A stretch of DNA of 64,000 nt from Drechmeria coniospora (lineage: Eukaryota > Ascomycota > Sordariomycetes > Hypocreales > Ophiocordycipitaceae), in contig NC_054391.1 of the NCBI RefSeq assembly GCF_001625195.1, positions 3,193,390-3,257,389 on the forward strand. The letters are read 5' to 3'. Below the pieces are notes generated by a model. That model did no database searches. It saw nothing but the letters and a program-made list of their open reading frames with translations, and was not told the origin of the DNA. Positions 21,910 to 32,705 of this stretch are shown one piece after another (the first letter of the stretch is position 1; every line of letters begins with the position of its first letter). Made by a program: the position numbers and the translations under genes.

Positions 21910-24000
21910 GCGCCTCAAGTACAGCGCATGTACTGTACATGTGCATGGCGTCGCTCGCAGGAGCAAGCTTCCGCCGCCACTTTCCAGATGCCGCTTAGGG
22001 TTACTGCCCCTTGGGGTAGAGCTCCATCTGAGGGCGCTCTTGGCGGTCGGTACTAGTACTGGTTCTCCCTCGTATTCGTTAATATATGCTTAGTACGGGG
22101 TCGCTAGCGGTACACGAATGCGTACAGCTGCAGTACTGTAAGTACTTACTTGAGTGTGCAGCAGGACATCATACTTACTGTACTATACTTATACTGTACA
22201 TGTAGGTACTTGTATGTAAGTACATGTAAGCAAGTGCTTGGCACCTACGGGAAGAACATGTAAGTACTTGCAGTATGCACATGCACAGTCACACCAATAA
22301 AGTACATGCAGTACTATCTAAATACGTGTTCACTTGTACCGGAGTCCATGTGCTTACGTACAAGAACGACAGATGTACGTAAGTAGGTACTTGCGAAGTG
22401 CATGCATTACTATACTGTACGTAAGTACTTGCGAAGTGCGTATAAGTACTGTACTGTACCTAAGTACGTAAGTACTTCCTATGTGTTCATGTACTTGTAC
22501 CAGGAACTGGCACTTGACGGGCAGGGGTCACCCCCCCACCGATCGGAGCACCACCGGAACCGCGGGCGGCAGTTCGACCGGAATGGACCGTCCAAATGAG
22601 ATTGCTGCAACGAACGAACCACAGGTTGCTTGCACCCGTCGGTAACTTACATGTACTTGTACTTTCATGTAGAGTACATGCAGGTACAAGGGCTGTACTG
22701 TACTGTGCTGTACTGTACTGTACTGCAATTGTGCTCCGTACACCGACAAGTATGCACCAGCAGGCACGAACGAATACACCTTCACACCACTTGCTAGGTA
22801 TCACTTGATCCCTGTGCATCTGCGCGAGTGATTGTATTGTGCGCTCATAATGCCCAAACCAAGAACGTTTGTCTCGGCCAAGCCACGGGTCAGACAATGT
22901 TTGTTCGCGGATGCTCACTGGTGAGTACGGGATGAAAGCATCAGAGATCTCGGTGTACTAGTACCGACAAGTAGATCCGAAGTTTAAAATATCACACAGT
23001 AAATACACTCACTGTACTTGCACTATACATGTGCTTAAGTACTTGCATGCGCAGCTAATACAGTACGTACAGTACCTAGTAGTTGTATGTGTGCGTGTAC
23101 TTGGTTACTTGCAAGTATTGCACATGTACTCCGTACTCCGAACTCCATATTCTTATTCGAAAAGCATGAACTGAATACACCCACTTACTTGTACATGTGA
23201 GTATTTACCTACTATACCAGCCCCGACGCTGCATGTATTATATGTACTGTAGATGTACGGAGTACTTCCTAACATTTTCAGTGCACATGTATCTTACTCC
23301 GTACGTGTACTGTACAGTACAAGTAACGGGCACCAACTGCTTTCACTTGTACAAGTCCAAGTACAAACAAGTCCAAGTACAAGTCCAAGTACAAGTCCAA
23401 GTACAAGTCCAAGTACAAGTACAAGTACAAGTACAAGTCCAAGTCCAAGTCCACTGTACAAGTCCAAGTACTGTACAAGTCCAAGTACTTACAAGTTCAA
23501 GTCCAAGTACTGTACTTGTCCACATGGGCGAATGCCGGCATGAACGGATAAGTATCAATGTACTCCGTACTCCGTACACGTGGTACCTGCAGCGGATGCC
23601 ATAGTAAGACCTTACCGTACTGAACTACGCTACGGAGAACTACTTCTGTACATGTGCAGCACTATCAGCTGAACCATGCCAATACGGCGTCTCTGGATTC
23701 TACAAGCAGGTGTCTTTACTGCCAACGTACTCCGTCCTACAGGATTAATTGATAGTCCATATCGTGTGCTCGAAACAGTCTCGAGACAGACAAGAGCTGA
23801 GAATACCATACTTAACTAGGTACTAGTACTTTGGCACATTCGTGTGGCCCCTGTGGATGAAGCATAAATGCCTACTTAAAAACACCAGAACTACTAATAA
23901 CGTAACTGGAGCACATGCCCATGTACTCCGTACTGTACTTACCGTACTTATACAGCCCCTACTGTAACATGTACACTGATGCCAACCGCAAAGAATAGGA
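21910..24000. repeat. Large GTAC-word-rich intergenic patch
   Basis: About 2 kb dominated by AAGTACTTG, ACATGTAC, TGTACTGTAC, CTCCGTAC and relatives, densest at 22120-22500, 22650-22750 and 22990-23620. There are no coding features. It contains the hexamer array at 23348-23516. Confidence 0.75.
23348..23516. repeat. Tandem array of AAGTAC and AAGTCC hexamers
   Basis: Hexamers AAGTAC and AAGTCC alternate in head-to-tail order, making a 12-bp period (ACAAGTCCAAGT) over the first 60 bp, then runs of one hexamer, then interrupted copies with TGTAC. All frames stay open through it on both strands, producing Ser/Pro/Thr or Leu/Asp/Tyr repeats. This is a by-product of the repeat, not evidence of a gene. 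Confidence 0.85.
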
Positions 24001-24724
24001 GCATACGTGCCCACCAATCATCCTTCTCCGAACCGGATGCTAAGCCACCATGGCAGGCATCGAGGTATGCTAGTACACCTAGTGCGCTTGTGTGCTGCAA
24101 TATTCGCCCAGGTATTGTGCATTGGTGTCGCAGCATTCCCAACAATTGTGGGGATGCTGGCCGATAGAAGCATCGGCTCTAGTATGTGTCATGGTCTAGA
24201 CCACCTCACTCCAATTTACTGCATGGACTTGCTCACGCACGCCGCCGTGCTCCGAAGACCGAGTCCGACTCTCGTAGCGCCGGAAACTGGTAGCAACGGC
24301 CGAAAGGTGCCTTGCAGGTAGGTGGCTCTAAGCTCGGAGGACGAGCCTACAGGCTCAGCTCAGCCAGGAGAGGAGGGGGCGCCGGCAGCATCCTGTATGC
24401 ACGAGACTTGTCCCCAAGCTACGGACAGCGACGAGCATGACGGAGTGGTCGTGGGCTTGAGCACGTCAGCGTCATTGCTTGCATGCCGAATTACCACTCC
24501 GCACAAGTACAGGAGCTGCTTCACGAGCATCGGCGTGCCGATGCATCCCGTCCTCGCACTCGGCTTCTCCGCCGCAGCTGCCGCCATCAGCCCCTCGAGC
24601 ATACACATGCTCGGCCGAGCCCGGCGCGTTTCGTCGCGAGACCGATGCATGGCAATCAATCGACCAACCGGCCGAGGCACGGATGCGACAGGCTCCGTTC
24701 AACCGACGCAAGCACCTGCCCAAG
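24001..24724. other. 3' flank of BCK1, no gene seen
   Basis: No supported gene between the GTAC patch and the BCK1 stop codon. The part nearest BCK1 should include its 3' UTR. Confidence 0.45.
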
Positions 24725-27700
24725 CTACTTGTGCTTGTACGCGTCCTTGATCTTGTGGTGCAGCTCCGTGTCGTAAAAGTTGTAGTTTGAATCCAAGTCG
24801 CAAAAGGGATGCTGCGAGAGAAGCACGTCTGCCGTCGGTCGGTCAAACGGGTTCCTGCGGTACGTCAGCAACCGGCGCGCCCCGGCCCATCGCCGACGGG
24901 GACGAGACCTACACTTGGAAGCAGTCCATCATGAAAGCCACGGCGAGCGGCCCGATCGTGTCCTGGATGTCCTCGGGAATCGGCGGCGTCTCGCCGTTGG
25001 CAATCTTGTAGATGGCCCCGACCGCCTCCTCCTTGCTCCACGGTCGTCGTCCGGCGAACATCTCCAGCACGACGCAGCCGAGACTCCAAATGTCCACCTT
25101 GGCGCTGTACCCCTCGCCCTGCGAGCGGATGACCTCGGGCGCCATCCAGAAGACGGATCCCTGCATCGAGTTGGACTTGTCGTTGCCGTAAATGTTGTCC
25201 GTCTTCTTCGAAATGCCAAAGTCGCTGATCTTGCACGTGCCGTCCAGGTCCAGCAGGATGTTGTCGGCCTTTAGGTCGCGGTGCAGGATTCCCTCGCGAT
25301 GCAGGTACGCGAGGCCCGACAGCGTCTGGCGCGTCAGCGACGAGACGACGGATTCTTCAAACCTGCCGTGCCTCCGCAGACACGATCCGATGCTGCCACC
25401 GGAAATGTACTCGAGAAAGATGCTGATGCTGGTTTCCTTGCGCTCGCAGCCCAGGTACTGCACAATGTTGTTGTGGTCGAGGTGCTGCATCGTGTCGATC
25501 TCCTGGTCGAGGGCCCCGACCATCTCCCGCATCTTGCTCTTGTCGCCGCCGGCAGCCTTGGAGTTCACCTCGACCTCCTTGACGGCCAGGAACTCGCCCG
25601 TGGTGGCGTTCATTCCTAGGTAGACGCGGCCGTACGTGCCCTTGCCGATGAGCTGACCCTTGAACCAACGAAAGGTCGTCTGACGCTTCGGCAGCGTGTC
25701 CTGCGGTATCTGCGGCAGCACCATGCTTCCACGCTGGTCCGGCCGTATCTGGACGATGTTGGCGTTGAACATCTTGGTGCTCTTGCGCCGCATCATGTTC
25801 GTGCTGGCCGTGCCCGGGTGATGAGACACCGTGTTGTATCGTTTGTTCGCCTCGTGTGCGCCACGGGCGACCTCGCGGATCGACCTCATCCGGCCCAAGC
25901 CGCCGGACCGTCGCATGCTCCTCTGCGCCATGGAATGCGATGCGTGCGGCCGCTCCGACGCCTTGAGCGTCGACTCGTTGGAGCCCAGCGTGTCCCCGTC
26001 GTCGTAGAGCGACGGCTGCTGCGCCGACGTCGGAATCGCCGAGGGACCGATGCCCATGGAGCTGCCCGTCGTCAGCTGCGCCATGGCCGAGGACGTCGCC
26101 GTGCCCCTCTGATCGGCACCCTCGTCCCCCTCCGGTATGGCCAGCGCCGACACGTCGCTGCCGAGGCTCTCCTCCAGCACCGGCTGATCCAGATCGAGGT
26201 TGGGGAAGAAGTCGTCGAGGTTGTTCAGCAGCGCATCGGTGGGCGGTCGGTTCGCCCAGACGTCCTTTTCTATAAACGACTTTCGTCTGTTGATCTTGCT
26301 CTCCCTCTCCAGCTCTCTGTCTTCGGATTCCCATCCCTCGGAGCCCGGCGTCGCTGGCGTTCGGCGGGAGCTCGCGCCCGTTCTCGCGCTCGCCACTCCG
26401 TCGTTGCTCTCCGTCGTCGACGTGCTTCCGAGAGACTGGGGCGACGTAAACGACACGGACAATTTCTTGGACTTTTGACGACAAGTGTTCAACGTCAGGC
26501 TCGGGCGCTGAGAATGGTCCGATTCATCCGATGCCGTACCACCTGCGCCTATGTCGGCCTTGCTCTTGCTCCTGCCCGCGAGGGGGATGGCGAACAAGCC
26601 ATCGTCGGAGTCGTCGTCGCCGTCCTCATCCTGCTGCTTTCGCGCCGGCTGCGATGGCTGAACCGGATTGGAAAATGTGACGTCGGAATCCGTAAAGTCA
26701 AGATCTGGCCCGTGCGACTTTCGCCTGGGAGGGTTGTCGCTCGAGCTCGTCGTCATCGATTGCGACAGGTTGGAGCTCAAGTCGGGTTGAGAAGAACGCT
26801 CGCCGACTTCACGCCGCTTCATACCCGTTCCGCTGCTGCTTGGCCTGTGCGATGCTTGCGTCGGCGTGCCGACGGGAGAATAGTCCGGGACGATGAAGGA
26901 GACGTTGCCGGGACTCAACGTGATCGTTCCCGGCGAGCCCGAAGGCAGCTTCGGGCTGCTCTTTTCCCGCACATGCTGGCCAAGGTGACTGCCGGGAATT
27001 GCCTTCTTGGCTGACTGCTGCACACAGTCATCGGATGAGGGCGTCACTGGCGACGAGACTATCCGCTTTGGGGACACTGCTCGCCGGGAGTTCGCCGAGG
27101 ATTGCCCAATCGCCCCCAGGTTCCTACCCATGCCGACCAAGGCAGCGCCGATGCCACCGGCGGGGCCGGTCATCTGTGCGGCGTACTTGGCCTTCTTCTT
27201 GCCATCGATGGCCTCGCTCTCGACCGTCCCAGCAGCAGTGGAAGGTCGCCTCGATGAGAGGATGCTTTCGACGCTTGCGCTCGAGGCGGCGCGCGAGTTT
27301 TGCCCTGGCCTTCTGCTCAGAGAGTTGGCCTTGATGAGAGTCGCGGACGGATCGCTCGGGGGCGCTGGAGGCTTTCTCTGCGGGAAGAGCTGATCCGGCC
27401 GCTTGTCTTCGAAAGGTGAATCTCTGGGCTGGTCAAAGTCCACGTTTCGGCCGACGATTCCATAAGGCCCCGTGAGCTCCGGGGAGGACGGGTGTTCCTT
27501 CTTATGAGCCTGTTTTCGCTTGGCAAGATACTCGCGCTGCTTCCGGTCAATCTCCGATCTGTACTCGCTAGCTTCCTGCTCCCGCCCCTGGCCGTCTGTC
27601 GAGTCGCCCAGCATCGCCTTTGACTTGGAATTTGACGGCGAAGAGCTGGATCGCTGCCGGCCGTTCAGGATGGCATACGTTGCCTCGTCCATTTCAGGTG

Positions 27701-29954
27701 GTACGTTTCCGGGAGAGAGCGATGCCAGCACACCACTGCCTGTTGGTGCACCGGGAGCCTCGCCAGGTGCGACGAAGAACTTGAGTGAGCCTGCGGAATC
27801 TCCCTTGACGCGCTTGTTGGTGAGAAGCTGCTGATCATCCAGCGGCTCGCTATGGTCAAACTTGCCGAGTTCCGTGAGATACATGGTCGTATGTCCAGAT
27901 CCGATCAGCCCGAGGTTGGCGCAGATGGCCTGACGAATGTCGATGGCCGATTCCGCCTGCGTTATGTCGCACATGCGGTAGTTCCAAAAATCCAGCGTGG
28001 CGAGGACATAGGTCTTCATGGCACTGGACCCCTTCGCCTCTCGCACGGAAGCGAAGCTGGCCGGGTATTGGGGGCCATAGCTCGAAGCAGGACGTTCCAG
28101 ACGCGTGTCGCCACCGCCTATGCTTCGATGGGGCACCGATAAAGGCTTGGGCAGAGCTATTGCGGAGTCTGGAGAGTCAAGGTCGTCCGGGGACGGGAAG
28201 GATCCATCATCCTTCAGCCGCTTCTTGCGGGAGAGAAAGCTGAGAAAGCTTTTCGAGTCCTTGGCGGATGTTGGAGCCCCCTCGGCACCGGCCGACCGAT
28301 CACCAGCGTCTGTCGGCGATTGCTTTGGCCGTCCGTCCGGGTGTCTTCCCGCCGCCAGGACTTCTCCAAGGGTCAAGCCACGACCCATTATGGCAGCGGC
28401 CTCGAGGGGAACGCCGGAGCCGTAGATGGCAGCGCTGGATGACGCCGAGTCGACGCTGCTGCGGGAGAGGTGTCCAAACTTTGCCGATCCGGGGGTCGAC
28501 GCCGACAGGGCTGGGGTTGTCGCCGACGGGAATAGAGTTGGTTGCGAACCAGAACCCTCGTTCTGGCTGTCAGGATTCCCGGATGCCCCCCAGTGGCCGG
28601 CGTCGGCGAAGTCGCTCGATATGGGGCTCAGGCGCATGTTGGGCTCCGTGTCGATATGCATCAGGGCTAGCCGATGACTCGGATCGGAGCTCACAGCACC
28701 GTTGTTGAGCAAGGGCATGGTTGTTGCCCGCGTCTGAGAGTGCCTCGTCACGGCAAACGCTGTGGGTAAGGCGGCGTCGGACGGATTGTGGAGGGTCTGC
28801 CGCATTGTCAGTTGATGCATCGACACGAGCGAGCTCGCACAACGCACATTGGGAGAATCTGTCGGATCGGTGCCGGCACTTGGAAGGCTATTCCCCTGGC
28901 CGAGGTTGACGGAGTAGTTGCGGCCGTGGGAGGAGCTCGTCAGCTTGGACAATTCGACGGGCTTTCCGGTGACGATGCCCCGGATGAGGCGCCGCATGCG
29001 CTTCCCTTCCTCCCGCTCACGGGGTTGGTCCCAGCCGGAGCCGCTGGCGGTGGATTCCTGTGCCAGGCGCGGGTAGACCTTCTGGTGCATCATGCCGAAA
29101 TTCCCTCGACCGCCGTGGAGGCTGCCAAGCTCGAGAAACTGGGCGCCGTGCAGGTTTAGCGCCTTGAAGGTGCTCTGCCAGTCCTTGGAGAAGCCGTTTT
29201 GGGCGAGCCAGGCCAGGACGGTGTCGAGCGGCCAGTGGGCGGCCGTGTCCGGTGGTATCGTGCTACCGGTGGCGGCACTCGAAGCGTTGGACAGGCCTCT
29301 CGTCTGGGCGGCCATGTAGAGTCTGTCCCTCGCGAGCGAGTCGTCCATGGTGGCGGCGAAGTTGGCATCGATGCCGCTCTGGGCCATCGCGATGTGCCAC
29401 GGACTGTGGGCGCGCCCGCCGGGCGACGAGTCGTTGACGCCGAAGCCGGGGATGCCGACGCCCTCGCCCCAGGTGTCGCCCGTGGGTATGTAGGTCGCGC
29501 TCATGGCGTCACTCGGCCTCGGCGGCGGCGGCATGCCCGCACTCTGGACGGCGGCCATCTGGGCGTGCAGCTTCGGGTTGTACGGCGGGGGCAGGGCCGT
29601 GTGTTGAATCGGATGTTGGGTCGGCGGCGGAGGCGGCGGTAGGTTGATGGCCGGGCGGCCGTCGTACATGCGGCCGCCGTAGCTGGCGTGCCACGTCTGC
29701 TGCTTGCCAAGGGAGCCGATCGGAGGAGGCCCCGGCGGCGGAGGGACAACGACGCCGGCGGCCGAACCGGGCGCGGGCGCGTATCTTGGGGGTCCCGGGG
29801 GCGGCGGAGGGATATTCATTATGTTGTTCATGGGAGGACCTGGGGCGATCGGAGGCGGAGGTGGGGGGATGGAAAGGGGAAGGGGAAGGGGAGCTTGGAA
29901 GGGTCGTGTCGGGTCGTTGCCCGAGACATGTCTCTGGCCGCTGCCTTGATACAT
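24725..29954 (-). CDS. bck1: MAP kinase kinase kinase Bck1 (cell wall integrity pathway)
   Basis: Two exons, 24913-29954 and 24725-24854 (58-nt intron, donor GTAGGT, TGCTGACG before the acceptor); 1723 residues from MYQGSGQRHV. The frame stays open 22 codons further upstream but only to a TTG. Order: a proline-rich N-terminus (residues 1-150); a SAM-like domain around WPLDTVLAWLAQNGFSKDW; a ubiquitin-like/Ras-association-like segment around TYVLATLDFWNYRMCDIT; a long disordered Ser/Pro-rich middle; then the kinase with GKGTYGRVYLG, AVKEVEV, HRDLKADN, DFGISKK and APEVIRS all intact. The C-terminal end NPFDRPTAD...LSQHPFCDLDSNYNFYD is in exon 2. Bck1 is activated by protein kinase C and phosphorylates the Mkk kinase upstream of the Slt2/Mpk1 MAP kinase. 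Confidence 0.93.
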
Positions 29955-30510
29955 GATGCTATTCGTAATCGTTGACGCTGCCGTTGCGGACCCTGCCGCC
30001 GACGGTTGGGAGACTAGCAACGGATTCGCGAGCCGAGACCAGAAGCAAGGCCCGGACCTCGTCGAAATCCGAGCAAAATTCGATGGCTGCAGCTACAGTA
30101 CAGCTGAGACGATGAGCAGACGTCGGGGCCAACGACTGGCCTGGCTCGTCGTGAAAGGGACGAGCAGGATCGGCGGCGACGAGACGCGGCTCCGGGCGTC
30201 TCGCAGTCTCGCCTCCGATGGCGACGCCGGCTGGGTGTGAGCTCGGTCGTCCCGAAGGCTCGGTAATGAGGTCGGGTGGAGGATAGAACTGGTCGTCTCA
30301 TGCGTTGTCGTCGCCACGCGACAGAGTGGCTGCGTCTTGCGAGCACGTCGTCATGGCCAGCACGATTTGGAAGTCTGGTTCAGGGAACTGGCTGAGTGGA
30401 CCTTTGGTGGGCCGATCTGGTTTAGCGCTTCGCTCCCCAGCTGCTGTCAGGCTAACTAAGCCCTGCATGGTTTGTTTGGCGTTTGGCGTGGTGCTTGGTG
30501 GGCGCTTACG
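29955..30510. promoter_or_regulatory. BCK1 upstream region
   Basis: This 5' flank holds the BCK1 promoter and leader. No specific element could be recognised and no other gene is supported. Confidence 0.4.
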
Positions 30511-30514
30511 AGAC

Positions 30515-31500
30515 GGTACCTAGTAATTACTTGATTATTATTACTTACAGTGCTGCAAGTAAGTAAGTACAACTACTCCGTACATGCACCAGTATGTGTA
30601 CAAGTACATGTACACCTACAAAGACGATGGTGCTGGTTTTTCAGTCCTATACTTGTGCTCCGTACGGAGTACGGAGTAATTGTGCTTGTAATACCTGGTA
30701 TTAGTTGTGGATCTCGTTACAACCATGCGGTGCAATTACCGAGTAAGTACCTAGCACTTAAGTGCTGTACGACTTAGGTGTACATGCATGTCAGGAGGTG
30801 AACGAACTGCCGCACATCTTTCAAGCAAGAAGGTATTACCTTGTACTTACCTAGTACTGTACGTATAGTAAGTACTTACGTAACGTGTTCGTACAACTAC
30901 TAGGTACGGAGTACTTAAGTACAGTGGTAAGTAATTACTGAGTACGGAGTAGCAACCAACTATAGTACAGGTACAAGTCCCATCAGTTGTACACCTAACA
31001 GTACTTACTTATAAGTGCATGCAATACTTATCAAGTACTGTCGTAGGTGCCTATACAAGTATGGTCATGCCAGCACTTGCTGTAGGTAAGTATCTACCAA
31101 GGCGAATTGCACACAAGTACTTGTACGTACAGGAATTGCAAGTACTACTAATGCTTGATACTGTACAGAGTACTCTATGTGTATTGTACTTACTTACAAG
31201 TACGGAGTGCGTACGGAGTACATAGCTACTTAATTGAACTTGTACAAGTACCAGTACTCTAGTACTACCCAGGTGTACCCCTCGCACAACATTTTGTTAG
31301 TACGCAAGTACATCTGTACTGCAGCAGGAACACAGAGAACCAAGCAAGCATCAACTACTCCGACTTGTACATGTACCGTATGCATTTGTACCTATGCAAG
31401 GACAGTAATACGGAGTACGGAGCACTTGTACTTCCAGTAAGTACTTACACGGTTGGCATCAAATATCCGCGCATACAGTTCATTATATTTATATTATCAA
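30515..31500. repeat. GTAC-word-rich intergenic patch
   Basis: Nearly continuous AAGTAAGTAC, TACGGAGTAC, CTTGTACAAGTAC and TAGGTAC words, in both orientations, without coding features. It is the most uniform of the patches. Confidence 0.75.
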
Positions 31501-31529
31501 CACATGAACTCTGTACTCTGTGCATGTAA

Positions 31530-31772
31530 TTACTCTTCGAACGGGTTCGGATCGGCCATGGCCACCTGGCCAATTCCTGCCTGATTTTGAGTTTCTTCTC
31601 CACCCTTCATTCCCTCTTCTACCAGTATCCTAGCCTTGGCATCCAACGATGACCTTGCATGCTCCTCCGCGGCATATCCCTTTGTCCCGACTTTCTCATC
31701 CGTCTCGTTCCATACGATGGAAAGAACGGATGATTCGCGCGCTTGTTCCCTTGAGCGTGAAGAAACGCGCAA
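31530..31772 (-). other. Orphan open frame, possible last exon or gene remnant
   Basis: An 80-codon open frame ends in TAA at 31530-31532 and has no ATG near its 5' end; its first possible Met lies well inside. The translation ends with a charged, helical and not low-complexity stretch: TDEKVGTKGYAAEEHARSSL, a Lys/Glu-rich part, and ADPNPFEE at the C-terminus. It looks more protein-like than chance frames here. Upstream, GATCATAG at about 31800 could be an acceptor, but no convincing exon chain was found. The family is not recognised. It may be a chance frame. Confidence 0.2.
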
Positions 31773-32705
31773 CTACAGTATTCTTGAGCAGCTGAACGAC
31801 TATGATCAATATCGCTCGTGTTTTTGGGACTCCCGGTCAAAGTGATGTAGGTGTAGGCCTGGAAACCATGCCGTACTCGCGCCACGGAGGCATTCAGCAG
31901 AGGCAGACAAGTACATGTGAGCACTTGGAGAGAGGCAGCTGGCTAACAAAAGAGACGGAAAAAGAGGGTCGAGGCCGGCAGAGGTATCGCGGTAGTAGTT
32001 ATAGAGGTCTCTCGATGCCTCCGCAACTACCATTTCGCCGCGATGCAGCTACTGCGCAGGCTCTGTAGTACAAGTACGGCGACGGCGCTACGCTACGACT
32101 ACATGAGCACTGTACTCCGTAGAAGTGAACAGAATTCTAGTTGATGCGAGTCGTTGGTGGGTATTTTTTCCTTGCACCCTTTACTTTACAATTACACCTG
32201 CAAGTATGTGTAATTGTACAAGTAGGTGTAATTGTATCGGGATCCCGAGCGAGATTAAAGGGCGCAGTTTAAGCATACGATGGCAAGAAATGCCGAGCTT
32301 GACACGCAGGGGGACTCTCGAGACCTCAATCTTTATGGCTACTTTCTGCACCAACATTCGCCAGCAACAAGGCGGCCTTGTGTGAAATAAACTCGCACAC
32401 GAACCAACTGTTCGCACCGTCTTTCATAGGAATTCAAGTACGTACTTGTACTCGATCCAAAACATATAGCAGAGCAGCCATGCGTGAACGCGACCAAGCG
32501 CGGAATGTCAAGTTCATGCATCGGTGTTGAGGCGGCGAGAGGCATCTCGGTATATTCTCTCAATTAGGTGCAGAGTATGCAAAAGCTAGCATGGAATCAA
32601 AAATAAAAGACAAACGCTTCAACTTGCACATGGCCACATGGTTAGCTGGAGGGCGACTCGCCTGTCGGTAGCTGAATAAGACAAACAACGCTGCAATCGA
32701 GCCTG
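31773..32705. other. Spacer between the orphan frame and EGH1
   Basis: No supported gene. A perfect CGGGATCCCG palindrome lies near 32239 and a few GTAC words at 32060-32230. Confidence 0.4.

Noticed and set aside
23348..23516. Possible CRISPR-like or repeat-protein-coding array
   Set aside because: No direct repeat with unique spacers. It is two hexamers in tandem in a fungal spacer, and open in every frame only because the repeat lacks stops.
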